From Kineococcus aurantiacus (GTDB lineage Bacteria; Actinomycetota; Actinomycetes; Actinomycetales; Kineococcaceae), in contig NZ_JACCBB010000001.1 of assembly GCF_013409345.1 (NCBI RefSeq), positions 4,340,001 through 4,404,000 on the forward strand: DNA of 64,000 bases, in the 5' to 3' direction. Of this stretch, positions 24,544 to 32,332 are shown piece by piece; the stretch's first letter is position 1; the number at the start of each line of letters is the position of its first letter. A program made the translations under genes and the position numbers. The notes under the pieces were generated by a model that searched no databases, was not told where the DNA came from, and saw only the letters and a list, made by a program, of their open reading frames with translations.

Positions 24544-26882
24544 GAGAGAGGTCCAGGCGTCGCAGGGGCGGGGACGAGAGCGGGAACGGGATCGGGGACG
24601 GGAGCGGGGACGAGGGCGGGGACGGGGACGTGCTCGAGCAGCCAGCGGTCCAGCGCGTCGGCGGGCAGCGCCTTGGCGTACAGCCAGCCCTGCAGGACGT
24701 CGCAGCCGGCCGCGGCCAGCTCCCGGCTGGTCTCCTCGTCCTCGACGCCCTCGGCGACCAGGCGCAGGCCCAGGGAGTGGGCCAGCACGATCGTCGAGCG
24801 GACGATGGCCAGGGCCCGCGGGTCGCCCACGAGGTCGGTGAGGAAGGACTTGTCGAGCTTGAGGTCGTCCAGGGGGAGCTGGCGCAGGTAGGCCAGCGAG
24901 GAGTAGCCGGTCCCGTAGTCGTCCACGGCCACCCGCACTCCGCGCCGGCGCAGGCCCTCGAGGATCACCTGGGCGCGCTCGCGGTCGGCCATGAGGAAGT
25001 CCTCGGTGATCTCGATCTCGAGCAGGTGGGCGGGCAGGCCGCGGGCGGTGAGCAGGTCCTGGACGCGGTCGGGCAACCGGGCGTCGCCCAGGGAGGAGGC
25101 CGACAGGTTGACCGCGACCGCCAGCGGGCGGCCGGCGCGCCACCACCGGGCGGCCTGGTCCAGGGCCTGCTCCAGCACGGCGCGGGTGAGGTCCTCCATC
25201 AGCCCGGCGGCCTCGACGACGGGGAGGAAGGCGTCGGGGAACAGCAGGCCCCGCCGGGGGTGCTCCCAGCGCACGAGCGCCTCGACGCCGTGCACGAGGC
25301 CGGTCGCGACGTCCACCTTGGGCTGGTAGTGCAGCAGCATCCGCCGCGCGGCGATGTCGGAGCGCAGCAGCTCGGCGGTCTCCAGGCGCTCCCCGGAGGC
25401 GAACTCGTCGACGTCGGGGGAGTAGGCGAAGCTGCCCAGCTGCCGCGCCTTGGCGTGGTACATGGCCACGTCGGCCTGGCGCAGCAGCGTGGTCAGCTCC
25501 GCGGTCCCCACCGGCAGCACCGAGACGCCGATGCTGCCGCGGGTGCGGACGTGGACACCCTCGAGGTCGTAGGGCTGGTGCAGGGCCTCGTGCAGCGCCG
25601 TGGCCAGCTCCAGCGCCTCGTCCGTGCCCACGCCCGCGCGGACGACGGCGAACTCGTCGCCGCCCAGGCGCACGACGACGCTGCGCGGGCTGTGGGCGAT
25701 CTCCCGCAGGCGGCGGGCGACGTCGCGCAGCAGGGCGTCCCCGGCGTGGTGCCCGAGGCTGTCGTTGACCTCCTTGAACCCGTCGAGGTCCAGCAGCAGC
25801 AGAGCCACGTGGTCGTCCCCGTCTGACCCCGCCAGCAGCTGCGGCGTGCGGCCGTACAGGGCGCGGCGGTTGCCCAGCCCCGTGAGCTCGTCGGTCTGCG
25901 CCAGCTCGCGCTGCTCGGCCAGGCGCGTGACCTCGCGCAGGGTGAACAGGAGCCGGGCCAGCGCGCTGAGCACGGTGGCCGCGGCGACCGCGATGGCGAC
26001 CGGGTGCAGCGGGTAGCGGTGGTCGACGACCAGGACGCCCAGGGCGGCCGCGGTGGCCAGCACGGGGATGGACAGCAGCGCCCAGGCCGGCAGCCGCGGC
26101 CCGGTCGGCGCCGAGGTCCAGCCGGGCGTCAAGCCCATGAGCACCACCCCGGTGACCCAGACGCCGTCGGTGAGCCCGCCGGAGACGTAGGTGCCGGTGG
26201 CCGTGGAGAACAGGTACGCCACGTCGGCGACGACGAAGACGACCAGCCCGGCGGCCAGCAGCCACAGCCCCTTGGGGGGGCGCCAGCCGAACAGGGCCAG
26301 CACGGCCGCCAGGACCATGAGCAGCACCAGGTCCAGGGCCGGGTAGGCGGTGGTGGTGGCGACCGCGGCCCAGGAACCGGTCGTGGCGACGATGGGGCCG
26401 ATGACCGCGGCGGCGGCGACCGCCCCGACCGCCAGCGCCCCCACGACGCCGTCGAGCCACAGGCTGCGGGCGTGGCGGGCGTCGCGGCCCTTGGCCAGCA
26501 GGATGAGGGCCACGAAGACGAGCGGGTAGAAGAGCAGGAAGCCCACGTCCGCCCCGGAGGGGTAGGGCTGGTCGGGCAGCGGCCGCACGAAGGCGGTCCA
26601 GAACACGTTGCCGGAGCCGTAGACCGCCAGCGCGGCGGTCAGCAGGTACCCGCCGCGGCGCGGGCCGTCGTGGCCCAGCGTGCGGACCAGGCACAGCGCG
26701 GCGGCGGCTTCGTAGGCGAGGTTGTTCAGCAGGCCGTCCAGCGCGAAGGAGTACCCCGCGTGCGGGCGCACGCCCGGCAGCGTCGAGAGCACGAAGGCCG
26801 CCGGGAACAGCAGCAGCAGCACGTGCGCCGCGCGCTGGGCGCGCGCGGGCAGCACCAGACGGTGCTGTGCGGTCGGTTCCAC
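24540..26882 (-). CDS. Membrane GGDEF-EAL protein (c-di-GMP turnover)
   Basis: A 780-residue protein. Residues 1-320 contain about eight to ten hydrophobic segments. A diguanylate cyclase domain follows, with TDELTGLGNRRAL, DLDGFKEVNDSLGH and an intact RLGGDEFAVV near residue 405. The phosphodiesterase domain then has EALVRWEHP near 530, EITEDF, DDYGTGYSSLAYLR and AEGVEDEE. Both catalytic cores look complete, so the net activity cannot be predicted. A Pro/Val/Ala repeat tail ends the protein. GTG 26882 is chosen because GGAGG lies five bases upstream. The frame upstream to 27911 overlaps the EamA gene and is rejected. Confidence 0.88.
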   Translation of the reverse strand: MEPTAQHRLVLPARAQRAAHVLLLLFPAAFVLSTLPGVRPHAGYSFALDGLLNNLAYEAAAALCLVRTLGHDGPRRGGYLLTAALAVYGSGNVFWTAFVRPLPDQPYPSGADVGFLLFYPLVFVALILLAKGRDARHARSLWLDGVVGALAVGAVAAAAVIGPIVATTGSWAAVATTTAYPALDLVLLMVLAAVLALFGWRPPKGLWLLAAGLVVFVVADVAYLFSTATGTYVSGGLTDGVWVTGVVLMGLTPGWTSAPTGPRLPAWALLSIPVLATAAALGVLVVDHRYPLHPVAIAVAAATVLSALARLLFTLREVTRLAEQRELAQTDELTGLGNRRALYGRTPQLLAGSDGDDHVALLLLDLDGFKEVNDSLGHHAGDALLRDVARRLREIAHSPRSVVVRLGGDEFAVVRAGVGTDEALELATALHEALHQPYDLEGVHVRTRGSIGVSVLPVGTAELTTLLRQADVAMYHAKARQLGSFAYSPDVDEFASGERLETAELLRSDIAARRMLLHYQPKVDVATGLVHGVEALVRWEHPRRGLLFPDAFLPVVEAAGLMEDLTRAVLEQALDQAARWWRAGRPLAVAVNLSASSLGDARLPDRVQDLLTARGLPAHLLEIEITEDFLMADRERAQVILEGLRRRGVRVAVDDYGTGYSSLAYLRQLPLDDLKLDKSFLTDLVGDPRALAIVRSTIVLAHSLGLRLVAEGVEDEETSRELAAAGCDVLQGWLYAKALPADALDRWLLEHVPVPALVPAPVPDPVPALVPAPATPGPLS

Positions 26883-26959
26883 GTCCACCTCCAAGGTCAC
26901 AGGAGGGATCGGTTGCGCTGAGCCAACGCTCGACCCGCCGAACGGGTGGTGGGCGTTCC

Positions 26960-27799
26960 TCAGAGCGCGGTCAGGACGGCGCCGACGAGCACGAGGCAGA
27001 CCGCCACGACCTGCACCCGGGTCAGCCGCTCGCCGTGGAAGCGCCGCGCCAGCAGCACCGTGACGGCCGGGTACAGGGACGCCAGGACGGACACGACGCT
27101 GACCATCCCGCTCCCGGAGGCCACGGCGAACGCCGCGGTGGCGGCGAGGTCGAGGAAGCCCAGGGCCAGCAGGACCGGCAGGTCCCGGGCCTGGACGGGG
27201 CCGCTGCCGCGGCGCCCCGCGACGGCGGCGGCGACGACGAGGACCACCGACGTCAGGCGCATCGCCAGCAGCGACCCGGCGACCGAGGACTCGCTGCCGC
27301 GGGCCAGGGCGAAGATCTCCACGCCGAACAGCAGCGCGGCCAGCAGGGCCAGCCACACCGCCGACGAGGGCTGCTTCGCGGTGGGCGACAGCTCCGGGCC
27401 GGCCACCCCGACGACCCCGACCAGCGCGAGCGCGGCGCCGAGGACCGCGAGCGCGCCGGGCCGCTCGCCCAGGGCGAGCCCGGCGGCGAAGGGCACGAGC
27501 ATCCCGCAGGAGGCGATGGGCGCGACCACGCCCATGGTGCCGCGGGCCAGCGCCGTGTAGAGGGCGGCCATCGCCCCGGCCCACGTCACCCCGGCGAGCA
27601 CCGACCAGCCCAGCCAGCCGCCGGCCGGCAGCCGGCCCAGCTGACCGGAGCCCGCGAGGACGGCCAGCAGCACGAGGGCCGACAGCACCTGGGAGACGGC
27701 GAGGACCTGCACGGCGCGCAGGCGCCGGCTGACGCTGCCGCCGAGGAAGTCCGAGGACCCCCACAGGACGCTGGCCAGCAGGGCCAGCCCGGCGCTCAC
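26960..27799 (-). CDS. EamA/DMT-family transporter
   Basis: A 279-residue membrane protein with about ten hydrophobic segments in two similar halves, opening SAGLALLASVLWGSSDFLGG, as in drug/metabolite exporters of the EamA type. The substrate is unknown. The GTG start is preceded by GGGAG. It lies upstream of the GGDEF-EAL gene with about 75 nt between, possibly the same transcript. Confidence 0.85.
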   Translation of the reverse strand: MSAGLALLASVLWGSSDFLGGSVSRRLRAVQVLAVSQVLSALVLLAVLAGSGQLGRLPAGGWLGWSVLAGVTWAGAMAALYTALARGTMGVVAPIASCGMLVPFAAGLALGERPGALAVLGAALALVGVVGVAGPELSPTAKQPSSAVWLALLAALLFGVEIFALARGSESSVAGSLLAMRLTSVVLVVAAAVAGRRGSGPVQARDLPVLLALGFLDLAATAAFAVASGSGMVSVVSVLASLYPAVTVLLARRFHGERLTRVQVVAVCLVLVGAVLTAL

Positions 27800-27882
27800 G
27801 CCCGGCTCCCGGGCGTGGCCGTGGGCACGGACGCGGGCACGGGCGGGTGGACGGGGGCGGGACCGGGGACCGGAACGAAGCA

Positions 27883-27924
27883 GGGGGCGCGCACGGGGTC
27901 TCCTCGACCACCGCGCGCGCCCCC
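27883..27924 (-). terminator. GC-rich hairpin downstream of the MotB-like gene
   Basis: GGGGGCGCGC (27883-27892) and GCGCGCCCCC (27915-27924) form a perfect 10-bp stem with a 22-nt loop. It lies 33 nt after the stop of the minus-strand MotB-like gene and before the EamA gene. It could end the two-gene transcript. Confidence 0.5.
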
Positions 27925-27956
27925 TTGAGGACCTTCCGCCACCTGTGTGGATCTCG

Positions 27957-28541
27957 CTACTGCTGCAACAGGTACAGCTCCAGCTGCACGACCCCGGCCT
28001 GCGGGGACTGGGCGTTGACCGCGCGCCAGAAGTCGCGCTTGGCCGAGCCGGTGAAGACCCCCGGCGCCGCCACGTCGAGCTGGGCGTTGACGCGGCGGGC
28101 CAGGGCGGTCCCGCTGCCGGGGTCGCCGGAGGTCCCGAAGGTCAGGACGAACGCGGCGTGCCGGCCCTGGGCGGCCAGGTCCTGCACGGCGGCGGCGACC
28201 GAGGCGCGGATCGCCTCGTCGGAGGAGCTGTCCACGTCGACCTGCAGCACCACGGGGGCCTGCGCGACGCCCGCGGGCATCGAGGGCACCGGCGCGGGGG
28301 CGGTGACCGTCACCGTCGGGACGGGCGTGGGGCTCGGGACGGGGGCCGGGGCGGTGGGGGCCACGGTGGCCGCGACGGCCCTCTGGTCGTCGGCGCCGGC
28401 GTGCACGGCCCCGCCGGCCGCCAGCCCGATGATCGTCAGGGCCAGCAGCGCGTCGGCGAAGACCCAGCCGGCCAGGCCGACGGTGGCGTTCTCCCGGCGG
28501 CCGCCGAGCGCGCCGCGGACGCGGACCGCGGGGCGCCTCAC
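27957..28541 (-). CDS. Small MotB-like protein with Asp-bearing membrane helix
   Basis: A 194-residue protein. One membrane helix near residues 22-42 carries an Asp at position 30 in VFADALLALTIIGLAA, which resembles the proton-channel helix of MotB (in this window YADMLTVLMAL with Asp at 29). A Pro/Thr/Val linker of about 50 residues follows, then a periplasmic alpha/beta domain containing TFGTSGDPGSGTALARRVNA and ending VVQLELYLLQQ. This loosely recalls an OmpA-like fold, but the peptidoglycan-binding residues are not recognisable. The GTG overlaps the stop of the coiled-coil gene (GTGA). I infer a stator-like partner; no characterised family is assigned. Confidence 0.6.
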   Translation of the reverse strand: MRRPAVRVRGALGGRRENATVGLAGWVFADALLALTIIGLAAGGAVHAGADDQRAVAATVAPTAPAPVPSPTPVPTVTVTAPAPVPSMPAGVAQAPVVLQVDVDSSSDEAIRASVAAAVQDLAAQGRHAAFVLTFGTSGDPGSGTALARRVNAQLDVAAPGVFTGSAKRDFWRAVNAQSPQAGVVQLELYLLQQ

Positions 28542-30646
28542 TGGCCGACCCGGGCGTAGCGGCGGGCGGCCAGGTCCTGCAGGGTGCGGGGCGCGACGGC
28601 CACGAACTGCTCCTCGACCTCGGGTTCGGGGCGGGCCTCGGGGCGGGGCTCGGGGGCGCGGACCACGCGCCGGGCGGGTTCGGGCCGCACGTCCTGGCGC
28701 ACGTCCTGGCGCACCTCGGCGCGGGCCTCGGGCCGGGGTTCGGGGCGCGGGTCGGGGCGGCGCTGGGGGGCGACGGGGGCCGTGCGCTGCTGCTGACGGG
28801 CCGAGGCGATCGCGATGCGCTCGGGCAGCGTGTCGACCTGGTGCGAGAGCTGGCCCATGACCTGGTCGACCACGGTGCCCAGCTCGTGGCCCAGGGTCTG
28901 GGTCAGGTCCTGGGTCAGGGTGCGGGAGGCGTCGCGGTAGGCCCGGTTGACCTGCCGGACGTGGTCCTCACCGGCCATGGCCAGGGTCTGCGCCACGACC
29001 GCGGAGACGTCCTCGCGCAGCGTCGAGCCGATGCTGCGCAGCGCGCGGCCGGTGGCGTCGGCGTGCTCGTGCTGGACCTTCTCCAGCCAGCGCGGCACCG
29101 AGCGCATGTCGTGCGCGGCCTCGACCAGGCGGTTCTCGATGCCCCGCCAGGAGTCCAGGACCTCGTTCTGGGTGGCCAGCAGGTCGGCCAGGCGCTCCTC
29201 GTGCCGCACGCGGCGGTCGGCGGCCTCGGCCGCGGTGGCCAGGACGTGGGTCGCGGTGCCCAGGGCGGCCTCGGCCGCCTCGGAGGTGCGGGCGACGTCG
29301 CGGCGCAGCGTCTCCATGGTCTGCGCGGCGTGCTCGGCCGAGGCCGAGACGTGCTCGCTGAACGCCTCCCCGGTCATCGTGGTGACCTGCTGGACGCTCT
29401 CGACGACGGTGGCGTGCATCGTCTCCACCGACTCCCGGGCCGTCGTCGACAGCGCCGCGACGTGACCGGTGACGGCCTCGCCGAAGTCGGCGGAGTGCCG
29501 GCTCATGGTCGCCGCCGCGGTGGACAGCTCGGTGATGGACTCGCGGGTCTGGGTGGACAGGGCCTCGACCGCCGAGGAGACGCCCTCGACGGCGGACAGG
29601 ACCCGGTCGCGGCCCTGCAGGCCCTCGCGCAGCGCCTCGGCGGTGCCGGCGCGGACCTGCTCCAGGTGCTCGCTGAGGGTCGCGGTGGACTCGGCCAGGG
29701 TGCGGGTGTGCTGCTCGCGGTCGGCGGCGATGAGCGCGCCGTGGGTGCTGACGGCCTCGGTGACGGCGCCCTGCAGCTGCGTCGCGGCGCGCGCCACGTC
29801 GGCGCCGCCGGTGTTGGCCAGCTCGGCGGCGGTGATGGCGTGCTGGGCCGAGGCCCGCACGGTCGCGACGAGCTCGCTGGTGTCGGCGTGCAGCCGGATC
29901 GTCTCGGAGACCAGGCGCCCCAGCTCGGTCAGGCCGCGCTCGAAGTGCGCGCCCAGCTGCTCGGCGGCGTTGCTGCGGAAGGGCGCCAGCGCCAGCGTGG
30001 CGCGGGCGGCGAAGGCGCGCAGGACGGTCCGGTGGGACTCGTCGGCGTGCGCGGCGGCGAGGTCGTCGACGCGCTGGCGGCGGTCGGTGGCCACGGCCGC
30101 GACGATGGCCGCGGAGATCAGCAGGACCGCCAGCTCGGCGACGCGGTCCAGGGAGAAGAAGGTGCGCCCGCCGAAGCCGTCGAGCCACAGCTGCAGGAAC
30201 GACTCGCCGCCGTCGGCCTCACCGGCGCGGCTCATCGCCCCGTAGGCGCGGCCGGCGAACAGCAGGCCGATCCAGGTGACCATGATCGGGGCGAAGACCA
30301 GGACGGTGCGCAGCGACCCCGAGCGCAGGAGGCTGCGGCGCTGCTCCAGCGGCGCCGTGGCGGCGTCGGTGTCCAGCAGCTGGAACAGGTCCGCGTCGGC
30401 CCACCGGCCCAGCCGCCCGTCCTCGCCGTCGGCCTCGGCCCGCACGGAGCCGGCCAGCTCGCGCAGCACGTCGGCGCGGTGCGCGCACGGTTCGCCCGCG
30501 GCGAGCCGCTCGGCCTCGGCGGCCAGCCGGGGCAGCTCGCCCGGGGTCACCGGCGTGGTCCCCGGCGTGGTCCCCGGGTCGGTGGAACGTTCGGCGTCGT
30601 CCATGGTGGCGGCGGTGTCCTTCTCGTCAGGCGTCTCGTCGGTCAT
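28538..30646 (-). CDS. Membrane-anchored long coiled-coil protein, partner of the MotB-like protein
   Basis: A 702-residue protein. The acidic N-terminus is followed by two hydrophobic segments at about 112-133 (TVLVFAPIMVTWIGLLFAG) and 168-187 (VAELAVLLISAAIVAAV). About 400 residues of Ala/Glu/Thr-rich heptad-like helix come next, resembling a chemoreceptor signalling stalk or the cytoplasmic tail of ZorA. The C-terminus has an Arg-Pro-Glu repeat. There is no methyl-accepting hairpin tip motif. A sigma-28-like promoter stands at 30703-30678, so the GTG at 30673 would lie before the RNA start; ATG 30646 is preferred. Function is unknown; co-regulation with flagellar genes is inferred. Confidence 0.6.
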   Translation of the reverse strand: MTDETPDEKDTAATMDDAERSTDPGTTPGTTPVTPGELPRLAAEAERLAAGEPCAHRADVLRELAGSVRAEADGEDGRLGRWADADLFQLLDTDAATAPLEQRRSLLRSGSLRTVLVFAPIMVTWIGLLFAGRAYGAMSRAGEADGGESFLQLWLDGFGGRTFFSLDRVAELAVLLISAAIVAAVATDRRQRVDDLAAAHADESHRTVLRAFAARATLALAPFRSNAAEQLGAHFERGLTELGRLVSETIRLHADTSELVATVRASAQHAITAAELANTGGADVARAATQLQGAVTEAVSTHGALIAADREQHTRTLAESTATLSEHLEQVRAGTAEALREGLQGRDRVLSAVEGVSSAVEALSTQTRESITELSTAAATMSRHSADFGEAVTGHVAALSTTARESVETMHATVVESVQQVTTMTGEAFSEHVSASAEHAAQTMETLRRDVARTSEAAEAALGTATHVLATAAEAADRRVRHEERLADLLATQNEVLDSWRGIENRLVEAAHDMRSVPRWLEKVQHEHADATGRALRSIGSTLREDVSAVVAQTLAMAGEDHVRQVNRAYRDASRTLTQDLTQTLGHELGTVVDQVMGQLSHQVDTLPERIAIASARQQQRTAPVAPQRRPDPRPEPRPEARAEVRQDVRQDVRPEPARRVVRAPEPRPEARPEPEVEEQFVAVAPRTLQDLAARRYARVGQ

Positions 30647-30677
30647 CCGGTGGGACGGGTGGATCGCTGCCACCTAC

Positions 30678-30703
30678 CTCGGCGGGACCGGCCGGGACCT
30701 TGA
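30678..30703 (-). promoter_or_regulatory. Sigma-28-like promoter of the coiled-coil/MotB-like pair
   Basis: On the minus strand TCAA (30703-30700), 16 bases, then GCCGAG (30683-30678), with CTCAAGG around the -35 exactly as in the flagellar promoters of this window. Transcription would start near 30668, leaving a leader of about 22 nt before ATG 30646. Confidence 0.6.
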
Positions 30704-30965
30704 GGGCCTGGATGGGCCGGCCGTGGGTCACCCGTCCGGCCCAACCGGTGGACGCGCGGTGAGCGGCGCGGCCGCGGCCGCGGGCGCGCGCCGGACGCCG
30801 GCGGGGGACCGGACGGGGGAGGGGACGGTGCCGTCCCCGCCCGCGAGGGGCAGCCGGCGCTGACCCTGCGTGAGGTCCGGCCGGCCGGTACCGCCGTCCG
30901 GGTGACGGTGGTGACCGCGACGGGGGGATCGCCGCCGAACCGTGCTGCTGCGCACCGGTCGGGGC

Positions 30966-30991
30966 TCAAGGACCCACCCCCGTGGGCCGAA
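30966..30991 (+). promoter_or_regulatory. Sigma-28-like promoter of the flgB operon
   Basis: TCAA (30966-30969), 16 bases, GCCGAA (30986-30991). The predicted leader to flgB is about 85 nt. It probably drives flgB through fliK. Confidence 0.65.
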
Positions 30992-31086
30992 GGAGTGTCT
31001 GAGCCTCAAGGACCCCGGTCCGCACCAGCCAGCACCCAGCAGATCCCCGCCAGATCCCCTAGTTCGAAACCCCGGAGGGTGGCCTC

Positions 31087-31437
31087 GTGTCCGATCTCAC
31101 CAGCGTCGCGCTGCACACCGCGTTGAACGGTCTGCAGGCGCGCCAGCGGGCCATCGCCGACAACATCGCCAACATCAACACCAAGGGCTACCTGGCCAAC
31201 AAGGTGCAGTTCGAGGACGCCCTCGCCAGCGCCGTCGCCGGCGGTGACGCCCGGGCGGCCGCGAGCACCGGCATCGCCACGAGGAAGTCGCTGGAGCCGA
31301 CCCGCGAGGACGGCAACAACGTCAACCTCGACGAGGAGACGATCTCCAACATCTCGACCAACCTCAGCTACCAGACGGTGCTGGGCGCGCTGAACTCCAA
31401 GTACTCGATGCTGCGCACCGCGATGAGCAGCCAATGA
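31087..31437 (+). CDS. flgB: Flagellar basal-body rod protein FlgB
   Basis: A 116-residue proximal rod subunit with the N-terminal rod motif NIANINTKGYLANKVQFEDAL and a C-terminal amphipathic helix. GTG start behind GGAGGGTGG. It is first in a long operon (flgC, fliE, fliF and onward) behind a sigma-28-like promoter. It has no Sec signal, as expected for a substrate of the flagellar export apparatus. Confidence 0.95.
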   Translation: MSDLTSVALHTALNGLQARQRAIADNIANINTKGYLANKVQFEDALASAVAGGDARAAASTGIATRKSLEPTREDGNNVNLDEETISNISTNLSYQTVLGALNSKYSMLRTAMSSQ

Positions 31438-31493
31438 CGGGGACGCACCCCTCCTGATCCCCGCCCCCTGACCTGACATCCGGAGCGAAACCC

Positions 31494-31889
31494 ATGAGCA
31501 TCTTCGACGCGATCGGCATCGCCGGCACCGGCGTCACCGTGAACCGCAAGTGGATGGACGCCGTCAGCGACAACCTGGCGAACATCAACACCGCGACCCG
31601 CACGTCCGACCCGGCCTACGAGGCCAAGTACGTCGTGGCCGCCGAGGCCGCCGACGGCAAGGGCACCCAGGTCGCCGGCATCGTCACCGGCAGCGCCGAG
31701 GGCCGGCGGGTGTACGAGCCCACCCACCCCCTCGCCGACGAGCAGGGGTACGTGAAGTACCCCGACATCGACATGAGCAGCCAGATGACGAGCCTGATGA
31801 TGGCCCAGCGCGCCTACCAGGCGAACCTGCAGACCATCACCACGGCCAAGGAGGCCTACTCCTCCGCCCTGCAGCTCGGGAAGGGGTGA
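31494..31889 (+). CDS. flgC: Flagellar basal-body rod protein FlgC
   Basis: A 131-residue rod subunit: N-terminal DNLANINTATRT and C-terminal DMSSQMTSLMMAQRAYQANL are the standard rod/hook end motifs. ATG start behind CGGAGCG. It lies 56 nt after flgB and 5 nt before fliE in the same operon. Confidence 0.95.
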   Translation: MSIFDAIGIAGTGVTVNRKWMDAVSDNLANINTATRTSDPAYEAKYVVAAEAADGKGTQVAGIVTGSAEGRRVYEPTHPLADEQGYVKYPDIDMSSQMTSLMMAQRAYQANLQTITTAKEAYSSALQLGKG

Positions 31890-31894
31890 GCTAG

Positions 31895-32332
31895 GTGAGC
31901 ATCGAGTCGATCGGTGGCGTCGGCGACGTCGCCAACACCCTGGGCACGCTGGCCACCGGCTACGGCCAGGGGATCGCCGACACCGACAACGCGCAGATGA
32001 CCAGCGCGATCGGCGGCGGCAGCGGGGTCTCCTACACCGGCAGCGTCGCGCCCGTCACGGTCACCGGCACCGCGGGCGTCGGGGCGAGCACCCCGGTGGG
32101 CGGCAGCTCGGGCACGGACTTCGCGTCCCTGCTCTCGGGCGGCCTGGACAAGCTCCAGGGCCTGCAGTCCACCTCGGACGACCTGGCCCTCAAGGCGGCC
32201 ACCGGTGACCTCACCAACGTCCACGACTACATGATCGCCAGCAACGAAGCGCAGCTGGCCACTCAGCTCACCGTCGCTGTCCGCAACAAGGCGGTCGACG
32301 CCTTCAACGAGATCATGAGGATGCAGGTCTGA
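31895..32332 (+). CDS. fliE: Flagellar hook-basal body protein FliE
   Basis: A 145-residue protein with the FliE C-terminal region, NVHDYMIASNEAQLATQLTV followed by VRNKAVDAFNEIMRMQV. The N-terminal half is Gly/Ser/Thr-rich and longer than usual. FliE joins the MS-ring to the rod. GTG start; its stop overlaps fliF by one base. Confidence 0.93.
   Translation: MSIESIGGVGDVANTLGTLATGYGQGIADTDNAQMTSAIGGGSGVSYTGSVAPVTVTGTAGVGASTPVGGSSGTDFASLLSGGLDKLQGLQSTSDDLALKAATGDLTNVHDYMIASNEAQLATQLTVAVRNKAVDAFNEIMRMQV

Larger units (their letters stand above)
30647..31086. other. Divergent regulatory region between the coiled-coil gene and flgB
   Basis: A 440-nt region containing two oppositely oriented sigma-28-like promoters, listed separately, and GC-rich sequence without a credible gene. 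CTCAAGG occurs twice near flgB (30965 and 31004), but only the first has a GCCGAA at the right distance. Confidence 0.6.

Noticed and set aside
27903-27927. Another sigma-28-like promoter on the minus strand (TCAA-N16-GTCGAG) before the EamA gene
   Set aside because: The -10 has a mismatch in the key GCCGA core, the region is part of a GC hairpin, and no start codon fits; chance in such GC-rich DNA is likely.
27957-30646. Complete Zorya anti-phage system
   Set aside because: The pair resembles ZorA/ZorB in layout only. No ZorC, ZorD or ZorE is nearby and the promoter is flagellar-like, so I do not call a defence system.
30647-30673. GTG 30673 as start of the coiled-coil protein
   Set aside because: It lies only 10 nt after the start of the -10 box, upstream of the expected RNA start; ATG 30646 is preferred.
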